Shown: positions 31,626-43,541, numbered from the stretch's first letter. The stretch is DNA of 64,000 nucleotides from Notamacropus eugenii (GCF_028372415.1 NC_092875.1:338678623-338742622), one strand, 5' to 3'. Program-made: numbers and translations. The notes: a model not told the origin generated them from the sequence alone.

Positions 31626-31629
31626 GAGA

Positions 31630-32640
31630 GTGAATGCACAATGACAAAATTGTATATCTGTGTAAGTAATAGGGATAGATAGGTACTAGCAATGCCTATG
31701 CAAGTCCCATTTGTCCCCTCTTACAGTAATTCCCTCTGGCTAATGAATGCCTTATGCATATCCGTTACACAGGGAAATAATATCTCATAAAATCAGCCAT
31801 TTCTTAATGGTTCCATATAGTGTAGGAGAAGTAGAAAAAAGATCCCTGTACCCCACCTCCACTTTGAATCCCAGACACGCTATCATCGTTGTTGTGAGCT
31901 GAAGGATACAGCTGCTACGGCTGTGCCATTTAATATCTCATTCTCACCCGTTATTGGAATCAAAAGACTTTGCTGCTAAAGGTAGAGGATTCCTGAGGAA
32001 TTCTTCCCTGTCTGATCCAATAGTCAAATTTCTTAGATTTATGTGAAGTTAGTAAAATTCAGGAAATAAACCCCTTATTTCTCTCCCATAGCAAAGAATA
32101 CATTTTCCCCCAACAAGTATGCTATTATTTTTATATATCCATGTGTATTTATGAATAGCCATCTTTCTTTTCTTTGTTTCACACAATGTTACTTTGAATA
32201 ACGTTTAGCTTATGAATGCTTCCCTAAAAATCTGTACATAAGGAGACTCATGTCATGCCCAAGATAGATTGCCACCTATCTTCACTCTTAATTTACTCCT
32301 TTCTGTTATTATGAGATCGTGGTCTCAAGAACCCAGACTGGTAAGTGAGGACTCTCTTAAGTTCCCTAAAATATTCCAGTATAATAATAAAGTATAAATA
32401 TTTCCCTGTGTTCAAGGATATCAAAATGATGGTATGGAGTCCATTTCACAAATATAGCACTTGAACCTTATAAAGATCAGGAACTGCCTTGGGGGACGGC
32501 CCTGCATCCTTGTAATAGTAGAAGCTAATCACTTGTACTGTTTCCAGAAAACCTTTCCTCATGCTCCCCTCCATATTTTACCCATGTGAACCATGAGCAA
32601 AAGGGTGGGGAGTGGGGAGTGGGAGATAATAATTGGACAA
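31630..32640. other. No gene seen; unassigned sequence
   Basis: Roughly 1 kb without a supported repeat or frame. A short GGGGAGTGGGGAGTGGGAG run sits near 32607. Confidence 0.35.
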
Positions 32641-33140
32641 TGAGAAGACATTTATTTGTTTTTTTAGCTCTCTTTTGTGAGCTCTAATGTAACTATTCTA
32701 TCTGAGGGACAAATTAGAAAGGCAGCAAAGGATAAAACACGTAGCTCATTTCTCCACCTTGAAGATTTTTTTGTCAATATGTAGTCTAATTGTTCTAGGT
32801 AATTGATGGTTTGAAGAAAGGGGTATAAATGGATACATGTTAAACGTGTTTTTTTGAAGGAACACACTACATATAACATGGCCACAATTAACATTTGGTG
32901 ATGCTGGCCTTAAGATATGGCAAAATAACTCATCCCGCCATAATTCTTGTGATAACCCTCTTCAACCAATAAATTGGCTGCTGTGTATTCCTTTCCCAGG
33001 AGGCTTTAGGTTCCCTTCCTTGCCTAGGCAATCCTGGTTACCCTCACTTCATATCTATACCTATGAAACTATCTTCCTATAACAATAACCTAACTTCATG
33101 TTTTAATTAAACCAATCAACATCATTAAGCAGGGCATATC
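32640..33140. promoter_or_regulatory. Weak candidate non-coding island
   Basis: Repeat-free and AT-rich, with TAGGTAATTGATGG, ATGTTTTAATTAAACC and AACCAATAAATTGG words. One minus-strand frame of 76 codons has no domain. Weaker than the other islands. Confidence 0.2.
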
Positions 33141-33589
33141 TGTTCTTGTTAGCGAGTACATTATTCGATTATTGGGGAAGTTCTAATCCAAACCCTTTAG
33201 TTTACAGATAGGCAAAAATGAGACCTAGAGGTTTCTTAGCCCACAAACATGGCACTCAAAGAATGAGTCACTTCAGTTGCTCTGTGATGTGTTTCTTCTT
33301 CCATATCCTCCTATGTGGAAACCTGGGAGGCCTCAGGAGAGTTTCCAGAAGCCCAATCAGTTCCCATGGATGAGGAATCACAGGAAAGACACTGGGCAGA
33401 GCATTTCCTTCTTTTATATTCAGAAAAACTCTTCAATGGACATTGTTCAGTGTTTTTTGACTGGAGTGGAGGATGTGTATCAGAGAACAGTGGTGGGAGA
33501 TAAGTCAGATGGGAGCTGATTATAGAAGGCCTGGAAAGCCAGACTGAGGAGACTAGATTTAGTATAACAAAGTAACAGAGGCAGATGGG

Positions 33590-33720
33590 ACATAATGGAT
33601 AGAGAACCAGCTTCAGAGCCAGAAAATCCGAGTTCAAATTCCACCTCTGATACATACTAGCTGTATGACCCTGGACAAGTCACATAACTTCTCAATGATC
33701 TAGGCAGCTAAGACAATAGA
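33590..33720 (+). mobile_element. MIR/Mar1-headed SINE, truncated (sense)
   Basis: 'gagttcaaattccacctctg', 'atacatactagctgtatgac' and 'cctggacaagtcacataact' cover head and core only. Confidence 0.75.
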
Positions 33721-33724
33721 TTCA

Positions 33725-34690
33725 TAGAAAAATGGCATTAGTAAAAGGAATCTCCTCAGTTAGGGGGTTCCTGATATCCATAAAATCACATGCCTAGTCC
33801 CTAACCCCATGATATAGCAACACAAAAATGAAAATTATAGTCAGGGATAAGTAGTATGAATAGATGTTCTCCAACATCCCCCTACTTCGAAGATTCTAGA
33901 CTTTTATGGTTTTGTATTGCTATTTCTTTCCTCTAAATAACATGATGTTACCCACATCCAATTATATAGTACACTACTCAATCGCAGAGAAAGATATAAT
34001 CCTCAAGGTCACCTGATCTGCCCTCCCTTCTATGATTTAGGAGTAATGAAAGCTAAATAATAAACCACTATGAATATGATTGTAAATTCATGGCTGAGAT
34101 CTCATGACTCGATTCTCAAAGAAGTCAAGCCATGAATCTACTGAACACCATGGACACTAGGCCTTGTCCCCACAGTTACGTAAGATCATAGGTTATAAAC
34201 TTGGAAGTATTTAAGAGGCAACTGAGTCTAATCCTTGTCATAAATGATTTGAGTTCTGGTCCAAACTCACATATGAACATTATTTTTCATATTTTTCTTA
34301 TCTTGTCTTTTGTTAAATATAAGCATTTAAATATAAGCAAAAAAAAATTCAGATATGTCCTTTTTACAAAGGGGCAAAAGTCCTGCTTTGCTGTGTCATC
34401 TTGGCACAGAGCTGGCCATGAATCCTTGAAAGCTATGCCAGTGGAATACCACTAGGTCATTTTTTTTATTGTTTGTTTTGGTTTGGTTTTGGCCCCTGAA
34501 CATGAAAATTGTCCTGTGTGACTCTTCCTCCACAATGACAAGACTGGCATGGAGAAAAAGAGTCAGAATAGATTCCAAGGAAAAAGACTTGTGTAAAGTC
34601 TGAAGCAGAATGAAATGAGCAGAATGGGGCAATATATACAATGCCCACAACACTGTAAAGAAAAATAACTTTGAATTCTTAAGAATTATG
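33725..34690. other. No gene seen; unassigned sequence
   Basis: No exon or repeat supported. A 125-codon minus-strand frame (34396-34773) runs from here into a SINE head and is not a gene. Confidence 0.35.
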
Positions 34691-34699
34691 ATCAACGTA

Positions 34700-34824
34700 G
34701 GGCAGCTAGATGGTTCAGTGGACAAACTGCTGGACCTGGAGTCAGGAAGGCCTGAGTTAAAATTCATCCTCAAATGGTTACTAGCTGTGTGACCTTGGTC
34801 AAGTTGCTTAATCCTGAGTGCCCA
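34700..34824 (+). mobile_element. Mar1/MIR-headed SINE, first of a tandem pair (truncated)
   Basis: 'gggcagctagatggttcagt', 'ctggagtcaggaaggcctga' and 'gtgtgaccttggtcaagttg', broken after 'gcttaatcctgagtgcc'. Confidence 0.85.
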
Positions 34825-35057
34825 GGAGGTAGCTAGATGGCTAGTAGATAGAATACTGTGTCAGGAGTCAGGAAGACCTGAGTTCAAATCTAGCTTTGGA
34901 CAGCTACCAACTGCATGACCCTGGGTAAGTCACTTAAACTCTGTTTGCCTTAATCCACTGAAGAAGAAAATGGCAAACTATTCTACTATCTTTGTCAAGA
35001 AAACTATATTCAGTAATATCTATGGGGTCACAGAGTCAGGAACAACACAGCATGATC
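34825..35057 (+). mobile_element. Mar1-type SINE, second of a tandem pair
   Basis: A new head begins at once ('gaggtagctagatggctagt'), followed by 'gagttcaaatctagctttgg', 'aatggcaaactattctacta' and 'ggtcacagagtcaggaacaa'. Same strand as the first SINE. Confidence 0.85.
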
Positions 35058-35329
35058 ACCGCAATGACCTATTGTAACTCCAGAAAACTGATGTTTAAGT
35101 ATGTTTCCTACCTCTTGACAAAGAGGTGGGGTACAATGGGGCAAAATGAGGCATGCATTTTCAGGCTAATGAAATACATGAATTTGTTTTGCTTGAACAT
35201 ATCTATTCGATTCAATGGTGAGGTGTTTTTGTTTGGTCTTCGTCAGGAAAAAGCAGTCCCTCTCCCCCTTATAATTTCTTGCTTATACCCTGCTGTGTCC
35301 TTGTAAACCAGCTTTCCATGCCCTTTACA

Positions 35330-36090
35330 ACTCTTTGTAAAAAGAAAGAAAACCAAACAACAAATGGGCCTTGAGGGAGTTAGACTGTCTCCTATGAGCA
35401 AAGTGCATTAAGTTTTATTTAGTCTATGGACTTTTGTAACATCTATTTTGACTGCTCAGAATTTTTTTTAATTCACATCCATATTGTCAACTGTTTTCTA
35501 GAAAGGTGATTACCAGATATGTGAGGTAATTTTATGCAGCTATTTATATACTTATGAGTATATCTTTTTCAGCAACCTGCCTCAGTTTTGAAGGAAGGCA
35601 TGTGTCCCTATTCACAAGAGCCTTTTTACCTCTAAAGGACAATAATTTTACTTTATCTATAAATAATTTTCAGTAGATTCTTTGCTGCAAAGAGGTTTTA
35701 TTTTTTCCTTTTCTTTTTCTTTTCCTTCTTTTGGTTTAATGGCTTAGAGAAGGTCAGACCGTTCCATTATGCTGAAGTTGGGTAAAGCCTCCACAGACAA
35801 GCTACCATTACCCCATATTTTTACTGCAAGCCAACTGTCAGGCTTCAAAGTGCCGTTTCTGTTCTCGGGCACTGAGAGAGAAAGAACAGCTGGGGACAAG
35901 CTCTGTTCTCCTCTCCAAATGGATCTGATTATGACTGGAAGCAGCATGCCAAACCATGCGGACGGTACTGAATGATGCTGGGGTTATCCTGGGGCTGTGG
36001 AATGAAAAGCTCATAAATGGTGCTGGAGGCAGTCATGACCTGCCATTCAATGACCATCTCGCTATGCATTGTTCTATCTCAGGATTTTCA
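35330..36090. promoter_or_regulatory. Candidate non-coding regulatory island (two parts)
   Basis: 35330-35690 and 35740-36090 are repeat-free, separated by a T-rich tract (about 35695-35735). The second part is GC-balanced, with short frames of 67-68 codons on both strands and no domain. AT-rich words include CAATAATTTTACTTTATC and CTATAAATAATTTTC. Read as a possible enhancer pair from texture only. Confidence 0.3.
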
Positions 36091-36149
36091 ACAAGTGTAG
36101 CTTACAATCCAATCTGAAGCAGGATATATTGCAGTTACACAATAGCCCA

Positions 36150-36345
36150 CTCATTTAGAGCTTTAAATTTATAAAATCCTTTCACTACACAACTTTGTGA
36201 AGTTGATAATGTATTATATTCCCCATTTCAAAGATGAAGAAACTGAGGTTTTGAGAGGTTGAATGTCTTACCACGACTACTCAGATAATGAGTGCTGCAA
36301 CTTTCACTAATGTTAGAATTCATTATGTTATGCCATGCCACATTG
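36150..36345 (-). mobile_element. MIR SINE (antisense)
   Basis: 'cccatttcaaagatgaagaa', 'actgaggttttgagaggttg' and 'atgttatgccatgccacatt'. Confidence 0.7.
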
Positions 36346-36499
36346 CTTTGTGAAAAACTGGAAATATTGGGTTGAATTATGACATTCAGATATTTGAAGT
36401 TTGATAACATACTACTTCAGAAACAGGATGTCTCAGGAATCAGAGGGCATAGGTCCAAATCTTGCCTGTGATACTAGAATGGAAGAAAGAAAATAATCA

Positions 36500-36745
36500 T
36501 TTAATAAGATCCATGCTTTTACTAACAGTTGCATTAGCATTTGATAAACACTTTACAAATGTTGTCTTATTTTATCTTCACAACAACCCTGTAAGGTGGT
36601 TGTTCTTATCATTCCCAATTTTACCATTTAGGGAACTAAGGTAGACAGAGGTAAAGTGACTTGCCTAGGTTCACACAACTAATAAGTATCTGAAGTCAGA
36701 TTGGACCTCAAGTCTTTCTGACTCCAAACCCAGCACTGAGCATTG
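36500..36745 (-). mobile_element. MIR SINE, near full length (antisense)
   Basis: 'aacactttacaaatgttgtc', 'acaacaaccctgtaaggtgg', 'gtgacttgcctaggttcaca' and 'tctgactccaaacccagcac'. Confidence 0.85.
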
Positions 36746-36880
36746 ACCCAGATTCACTGTCTGTATAACCTTAGCCAAGTTACTCTGCTAGAGCTGCAAT
36801 TGCTTCAACTATGAAATGAATGAACTGTATTAGATGGTCTTTGACATCCCCTCTTAATCCAGGCCTATGATCCCATGTCT
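36745..36880 (+). mobile_element. MIR SINE tail (sense)
   Basis: 'ataaccttagccaagttact' then 'tagatggtctttgacatccc' and 'aatccaggcctatgatccc'. It abuts an oppositely oriented MIR. Confidence 0.65.
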
Positions 36881-37004
36881 GAATACAAAGACCTATGTGA
36901 TTCCTCAGAGTAGGACTGTGAAACAGAAGCTGATTGGGGAATTGCTCACAAGCCACACTAGGCTTGGAGAGTACATTGAAGGAGAACATTATTGATCATA
37001 TGCT

Positions 37005-37180
37005 GGTTTTGGAGCCAGAAGAATTCTTAGAGATAATTCAGTCAAATATTATTTTTCAATTAATGATGCCAACGCCCACAGTTGGGCCTGTGTACCCAAG
37101 GCCACACAGGTAATAAGTAGAGTAGCTGAGAAGTCAACTCAAGTCTTCTAATTGCAAGCACACCTCTCTTTTCACTAAGT
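37005..37180 (-). mobile_element. MIR-type SINE (antisense)
   Basis: 'attcttagagataattcagt', 'aaggccacacaggtaataag' and 'ctctcttttcactaagtcat'. Confidence 0.6.
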
Positions 37181-37469
37181 CATATGTCTTCAGAAAAGAC
37201 ACAGTCACAAGAGACAGAAAATAAGAGAGCTGGAATTAGAAGAATAAAGTTTGCCACTGAAAACCCTAACCAAGATAGATCAAGTATTTTCTTAGGTATC
37301 TATTACTATGTGTCCAGAAACATGAGGAATAAAGAGATTAATTTTAAGGCATGGCCTCTGCTTCATTCAGCTTATAGTTTGTTGTGGAGATAAGACAAAT
37401 CATATGAAACTGAAATAATAATTTAAGGCCATGCATGAAAAGTACCCAGTCAGTGAACCAGATCAATCC

Positions 37470-37960
37470 AACCCAATAACACCCAAGTAGGTGTTAAGTA
37501 CCTACTATGTGTCAGGTCTTGTGCTAAGTTCTGAGGATATAATTAATAAAAAGAGAATCCCTGCCCTCCTGGAGCTTATAATCTAAAGAAGTAAGGACAG
37601 GTGTATGGAGGAAGACACTAGGAGGTACCCATTATGGGGGCATCTTGTTTCACGGAGTTGAAATCAGGGTGTCAGATGCAAAGTGGAGTAAGTCTCCTAG
37701 AAGTTCAGAGGTAGAAGAAATGACTGAGCTAAGATGATCAGGAAAGCATTCAATGAGGGTTCAATGTTTAACAAACAGTGCTTGAGCTATACCTGTAAAA
37801 GGATGAGAAAAATTAGGATTGATAGAGAAAAGACAGGAGAGCATTTGGGGTAAAAAAAATGTGAAAATGTGTAAAGACAGAAAAAAAAGAAGGGAACTGA
37901 AAGACAAGTCGCAATTTTTCTGAGCAATTTGAAAATACAGGCTTGCATGGGTCAGCAAAT
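37470..37960 (-). mobile_element. L2 LINE 3' region (antisense)
   Basis: 'gtacctactatgtgtcaggt', 'cttgtgctaagttctgagga', 'tgccctcctggagcttataa' and 'agacaggagagcatttgggg' are L2 3' tip and UTR in antisense order. Confidence 0.8.
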
Positions 37961-38204
37961 GACATTCTTTGACCAGGGGAACAGACAAATGACCTCTGCT
38001 GATCCCTTCTCATCTTAGAAAATGTTTTGGTTTCTAACTCACATGAATTTCCTCAGGGGGTCAAAGCTTTCATAGCCAAGTCTCACAAAACCGTAGAAGG
38101 CCAGATGTCCAGGGTAAGTGCCCCAAATATGATCAGGAAACTTCTCTACAACATATATATGACAAGTGGTGTTCCAAGATCTGCCTAAAGACTCCTGCTT
38201 GAAG

Positions 38205-38400
38205 GAGGCAATAGGATCCAATGGAAAGAGCATTGGTTCTACAATTAGCAGTCCTGGGTTCCAGTCCCACCCACAATACCTTGGGGAAAAGTTACTGAAA
38301 TTCCCTGGCCCTCATTTTTCATTTATGAAATGAGAGGAGTGAACTAAATGGTCTCTAAATTCATCTTTCTGCCTTTTGGCTCAAATCATTTTAAAATAGC
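38205..38400 (+). mobile_element. MIR SINE (sense)
   Basis: 'gatccaatggaaagagcatt', 'gtcctgggttccagtcccac', 'gaaatgagaggagtgaacta' and 'aatggtctctaaattcatct'. Confidence 0.75.
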
Positions 38401-38404
38401 CTCT

Positions 38405-39120
38405 GAAATCCCTTGAAACAGAAACAAGCTATCCTTTGGTTGCTCCAGTCACATGGTTGAATAACAAGGTCATAAGTAGGTCCTTATCCATGATGGTAGT
38501 TTTGAAGAAGACCTCAGAGTAGCTTCCCTTTCCTCACATATTATTGGGGCTAAAGGGCAAACAGACTACTAGCTGGAAATCTCAGTGATTCCTCGAAGGT
38601 CCCTTAGTAGGGAACTAGTAGGCCCTACTAGCACCCCTTCAGGACTGTGCCACAGATGTAATTAAGTGATGCTTGTGAAAGACAAGACTGGTACAGTAGG
38701 TAGGTGGGCTCAGGAGTGGTATTACTTCACACTAATGTTCAAGACTAGAGCTAGAAGACCGAAGTGACCGTAACCCCACGAAGTGGCTTCTCTGACCTGA
38801 CACAGCCCTTTCTCCCTGAAGGCTGCTGACAGCTAGGAGTGTATCTTCCTGAGGGCATTAAAGACAGCCCAGAGAGGGAGCTGCCCTCAGCTACCATGTA
38901 CTATGATTAATTGCTCTATTTTATCCTTCGATGGAACACAGGAGAAATATTTTGGCTTCTAGTCTTCATCTGGGGTCAGAGGAGAAGGAGAAGATAGAAA
39001 TCACTGGGTCTGGCCCAGGTCAGGTCCTTATTGAGGATCACCAGCAATAGCTCAGCAGTCAGTCTACACCTTCCTTTGGACCCTAAGTTTTAATTTCTTT
39101 ATGGGCTTGGTGGAAAGAAG
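38405..39120. other. No gene seen; unassigned, contains small palindromes
   Basis: GC-balanced, apparently unique DNA. CTAGTAGG (38615-38622) and CCTACTAG (38624-38631) form a perfect 8-bp inverted repeat with a one-base spacer. No frame supported. Confidence 0.35.
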
Positions 39121-39124
39121 GAAG

Positions 39125-39345
39125 AAAACAAGATTTATTAGATGCCTCCTATGTGACAGGCATTGTACAATCCTGAGAAATAGATGCTATTATTCCCCAT
39201 TTTACAGATCAGGAAGCTGAGGAACTGAGAGGTTAAGTGACTTGCTTAGAATCACATAGTTAATAAGTGTCTGAGGCCAGATTTGAACCCACAATATGAG
39301 ATTTTCTGACTCCAGGCCCAGTAATCTATGGCACCACCTACCTCT
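39125..39345 (-). mobile_element. MIR SINE, near full length (antisense)
   Basis: 'gcctcctatgtgacaggcat', 'ccattttacagatcaggaag', 'gtgacttgcttagaatcaca' and 'tgactccaggcccagtaatc'. Confidence 0.85.
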
Positions 39346-39529
39346 CTCATCGTTCTCTTAGCACTTCTCACTTAACCATGCAGTTCAAACCATATTTTCA
39401 TTCTAGCCTTCCTCTCTACCCCCAAGTCAAGTTCCTATATTTTTCCTTGGTATCCTCTTAGCCTTAATATAGCTTGAAAGTCCCTTTTTATTGTCTAGCA
39501 TTGAGCAGAAGTCTTTCGATACAAGCACA

Positions 39530-39690
39530 AGATCAAAGATTTAGAGTTGGAGGGGACCTTGGTTAGATCTAGTCTAAACCCCTGAAATTATTGATAAGGA
39601 AACATAGTGTCACACGGGAAGCAAATGACAAAGATAGGCTTTGAATTCATTTCCTCTGACTCTAAAGTCAGTCCACGTTGAAATAATCTG
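39530..39690 (-). mobile_element. MIR-type SINE (antisense)
   Basis: 'gatttagagttggaggggac', 'cttggttagatctagtctaa' and 'tctgactctaaagtcagtcc'. Confidence 0.65.
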
Positions 39691-39699
39691 AACCTGTGA

Positions 39700-40070
39700 A
39701 GGACAGAGTTGAATATGAAGGATCATAGGAAGGAAGAAATCAGTTATTAGGTTATCAAATAGAATATAAGAAAAGGACTAGAAATAAGTCACACATGTAT
39801 ATACTGAGAGAGCATAATCAGCACCACCAAATCAAGGGAATGCAAGAGAATGGGGAGAACTGAATATCAGGCAGATGAAGATGGAAGAAGAGTTTCACAT
39901 AATTGGTTAACATTAGTGAATTACATATCCCTATAGGTTTTTAAGTCAAGGTACAAAGGATTAATTCCTTTTCCCTTATTGTTCTACAGAGGAAGTAAAC
40001 ATAAGGGGCCCCTGCTTAGGTCAAAAGCCAACTGAATGGTAAGCAACCAAGTCATGATGTCATCAACAGA
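39700..40070. other. No gene seen; unassigned sequence
   Basis: Purine-rich plus strand, no frame or repeat identified. Confidence 0.35.
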
Positions 40071-40074
40071 TATC

Positions 40075-40315
40075 CTTCTCTATCATTGTCATCATTATCA
40101 TCATCACATTTAATATTAATTTAAAGATTGATAAAGCACTTTCGTAACAGCAATCCTATGAGGCAGATAATCCAAATATTATTATCCCTATTAAAGATGA
40201 AGAAATTAAGACTCATAGAGTTTCAGTGACTTGCCCATGGGTACAGACCTAGCAAGTGTACAAGACAGTATTCAAACTTAGATGTGACTCCAGTCCTGGT
40301 TGCTCTTTATAAAAC
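40075..40315 (-). mobile_element. MIR SINE (antisense)
   Basis: 'gcaatcctatgaggcagata', 'gatgaagaaattaagactca' and 'gtgacttgcccatgggtaca', preceded by the ATC-repeat end of the tail. Confidence 0.75.
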
Positions 40316-40319
40316 ACAT

Positions 40320-40825
40320 TGTCTTTGTTCCCTTTTCAGTAATGTTCTTGCTTTCTAACACCAAAGTCCAAACTCCTGATAGAGTCATATAGGCCAGAAG
40401 ACTCATATTCCCCCATCATCTCTGGTAACCAAGGACAGTGACAGAGAAAGTAACAAGTTTTCTTAGGTCACGAGCCAAAGAGAGAGGAAAAACTTCTAAA
40501 ATGTTATTAGAGAATCACTACACTCATGTTAAATACTAAAATATTAAAATTGATTGAGGTTGTGAAATAAGTGAATTACTTAGTCTCCCATGCATTAAAA
40601 TTAATTTTTCATCTCTTTCCCCAAGCCACTTCCCAGTGGCTTTCGTTGAGCCCTCTTAATATTTTATTTGCTGAAGGGAAAAAGCTTCCTTTTTACATCT
40701 CAACATTCCAGGATAGTTGGCCCAGTTCCTCCTCAACGTCAAGGGGAGAAGGGACAGGGGTGGGAAGGAATATTTCAGTCCATGGCAGAGAACAAAGAAG
40801 ATAAGGGGATGTGTAATGAATAGTA
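40320..40825. other. No gene seen; unassigned sequence
   Basis: No repeat recognised. A 77-codon frame at 40571-40804 lacks any domain. Confidence 0.35.
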
Positions 40826-40829
40826 TTTG

Positions 40830-41660
40830 TAGTCATTTTTGACACTACTTGCCTTTTTCTAAGTGTATGTCTTGGTCTTCTCAGCCACCATAGTCATTTT
40901 TTATGTTCAAGTTCTTTTTTGTTGTTGTTTACTCATTTTCCCAGACTATGTCTTCACTTTGAACTTTCTGTTAAAGTTGGACTCTGCTTATTTCAGGGTG
41001 GACAGGTGTTGTGCCAAGCTTCGTGGTTTTTGTTTTTTGGGGGGTTTTTTGTGATGCTGCTTTTTTCTTTTCTTTTCTTTCCTTTCTTTTTTGGGGTGAT
41101 GGTGGTGGTCTGCAAGTTTTTGGTGCTTCCAAAGTCATGTTTGTCTGGGAGAGGTGTGGTCATTGATCTCCTAGTCTGTACTCTGCTCTTTACCCAGGAA
41201 GGGGCCCTGTTTCTCTGCAACTGCAAGTAGTGCTCCTCTTGGCCCTGGAGCTGTGAAGTTCTCCTCTCTGCAATCCAGAACTGCTTATGGCCAGTAGAGT
41301 TGACAATCGGTTGCTGCTCTCAGTGCCAGTAAAGGTTCCCCTGTATTCTCTTTCTGACCAGTTGTCTAATCTCCTTACTGTGCCTGGGCTGAGAGCTCCC
41401 AAAGCTGCTGTTGTGGCCACCCCTAAGATCCACCCCTAGTATTCCTGCTGTACTCCAGGCCTGAGCTTACCCCCAGAATTACAGACCTCTCCTGCAGACC
41501 TCCTAAGTTGTCTTAGGCTGGGAAAATGTCTCCCTCTGATCTTTGGTTGGCTCTGCTACTCCCCCCCAAAAGAATTTTTAGACATTATTTTAAAGTTGTT
41601 TGGAGGGGAATGTTGAGGAAGTTTAGATGGCTCCTAGACTATATTCCCCCGTGTTGGCTC
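40830..41660 (-). mobile_element. L1 LINE 5' UTR fragment (antisense)
   Basis: Aligns block by block with the L1 at 1-1150: 'gtcatttttgacactacttg' parallels 'gccattttgacactattgtc', and 'taaagttgtttggaggggaa' parallels 'taagttgtttgggaggggaa'. Its 5' tip is near 41660 (minus-strand GCCAACACGGGGGAATA). Only about 830 bases remain: the 5' UTR and the first ORF1 codons, degenerate. An internal CTTTT tract lies at 41057-41092. Frames of 63-103 codons across it are not genes. Confidence 0.75.
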
Positions 41661-41679
41661 TGGGCTTTACACATTTTTA

Positions 41680-41865
41680 AAACTCTTTCTTAATTTATCT
41701 CATTTTATATCTGTAAAACCTTTGAGATTTAAGCATAACTACCAACTCCATTTCAAAAATGAGGAAAACTGAACTTCAGAGAGATTGTTAGTCACTGGTC
41801 AGTGACTAAGCCCAGTACAAAACCCTCACTCCTAGGCATATGTCCTTTCCATTGAACTGTTAGAA
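41680..41865 (-). mobile_element. MIR-like SINE (antisense)
   Basis: 'caactccatttcaaaaatga', 'actgaacttcagagagattg' and 'gtcctttccattgaactg'. Confidence 0.55.
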
Positions 41866-42319
41866 TTCTTCAGAGTTAATGGTCAGTCTGGAACCATGTG
41901 TAGCATCCCAGTAGCCTCCAGCAAGCTACTACACCAAGCAGGGTTGGCTTTGCGTGTAAATGGACTGATTAAATACTGACAAGATGTCATTTCAGCACAG
42001 AGGTATGCTAGAGCCAGGCCTAACCAGTTTTCAGAGCCCATTACACCTCAGAAATGAACAATCACTAAAAGCAGAGTTTGATTTATTATTTTGTTCATTG
42101 TCTAGACTTAAGGAAGTGTTAGTAATGAAGATTAAAATTTTAGATGTATATGTATATTTTTTTTCCTCCTAAAGAGCCTGGTTGTTAAATATTTATCATC
42201 ATACCCTTACATTCCTCTATAATCATTGCTTGAGGTCAAGCTTCTGCTGACCTCAAGCAGCAGACAGTAGAAAGAAGGCTCAGAGAATGAAGTGATCACA
42301 AGACTTTTTCTTTTTCTTT

Positions 42320-43020
42320 CTATCTCCACAATTCTTGAGTACGTTGCTTCTCTCTACTCACACAGGTACTACTTTATCTCAGGTCCTTTCACCTGAACTA
42401 CTGCAGTATTCTTCTGGTAAGTCTCCCTTTCCCAAATATCCATTTACAATCTACCTTCCACATAGTTATCTAAGGGACTTTCCTAAAGCACAGGTCTGAT
42501 AACGTCACACTCAATAAACTCTAATAACTCCTAACTGACTCCAGGAACAACAATATCATCATCCATTTAGCATTTAAAGCACTTCGTCATCTGTTCCCTT
42601 TGGACCTTTCATGTCTACTTAAATGATCACCTTTCTCTACATATTTGATGGTTAAACCCTACTGGCCTAATAGCTTTACCTCAATAGCATTGACTGTCCT
42701 TTTTACCCAAAACAGTGTTTTCCCCCCTTTCCTAGGCCTCTTAGAATCCTTGGCCTCCTCTGAAACTCAGCCTATGTGCCATCTTCAGGAGCTTTTTCCA
42801 GTGCCCCCCAGGTGTTAGAACTTTCCCTTCTCATCTCATTTTCCTTATACTCTTTTTATATTTCATACATAGCTCTTTTAGCGTATGTTGTGTCCTTTGT
42901 TAGAATATAAAGTCCTTGAAGGCAGGGACTTTTTTTGTTTGTTTCGTTTTGTTTTACTTTTTCTTTGTGTCCCCAGTGTCTGGCATATAATATGCCCTTA
43001 ATAAATTATTATTGGTAGGT
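42320..43020 (+). mobile_element. L2 LINE 3' UTR to tip (sense)
   Basis: 'cctgaactactgcagtattc', 'taaagcacaggtctgataac', 'agcatttaaagcacttcgtc', 'ataaagtccttgaaggcagg' and 'ccccagtgtctggcatataa' then 'taataaattattattgg' make one continuous L2 3' region of about 700 bases. Confidence 0.88.
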
Positions 43021-43024
43021 AAAT

Positions 43025-43140
43025 ATCAAATGAGTAAACTAAAGTCCAAAGAGATTAACGGAGCTTGAAAAGTCCATATACAGAATAAATGAGACAGGAG
43101 CAACTCTAACCCATGTCTTCAGGATTAGCATCCTACAATC
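43025..43140 (-). mobile_element. MIR-like fragment (antisense)
   Basis: 'aaatgagtaaactaaagtcc' then 'aaagagattaacggagcttg', eroded. Probable only. Confidence 0.4.
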
Positions 43141-43144
43141 TCCT

Positions 43145-43515
43145 TGGCTTCCCTTAAATGAACCACATAAAAGGGTTGTCAGCATTGACTGGGTCTTCAT
43201 AATCTTCTATGATTCTTCCTTTAGGTTCACTAAAGGATCTCACCAGAGTGTCATTATTTTCTGTTAATTAAAGTTCTCTGAAGGGTACTCTTTTAGAATA
43301 TTGCCCCCTTCCCTGAGGAGAGGAAACTTCTGCCCTTAAGTTAGCTGCACATAATCATGAAGGAGTTTATCAGCAGTTTCTTTTATAAGGAGTAGAGAGA
43401 ATAAGGTTGGAGGATAGAAGGGTACTAGTTGTCCAAGATAAGGCTTAGAGAGATAAAGGGAGTACTTTTCCTGTTTTCCAAGTTACTAGGTATGGATCCT
43501 AAGGCCAGGGAACTA
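43145..43515. other. No gene seen; unassigned sequence
   Basis: No frame or repeat supported. Confidence 0.35.
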
Positions 43516-43541
43516 CTCTGGGTAGTCAGTGTGGTATAATA

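Noticed and set aside
33311-33655. 114-codon minus-strand frame with overlapping plus-strand frames
   Set aside because: Both strands are open over the same stretch and one end is inside a SINE; no family resemblance.
34396-34773. 125-codon minus-strand frame
   Set aside because: Its upstream end lies in a SINE head and it has no domain.
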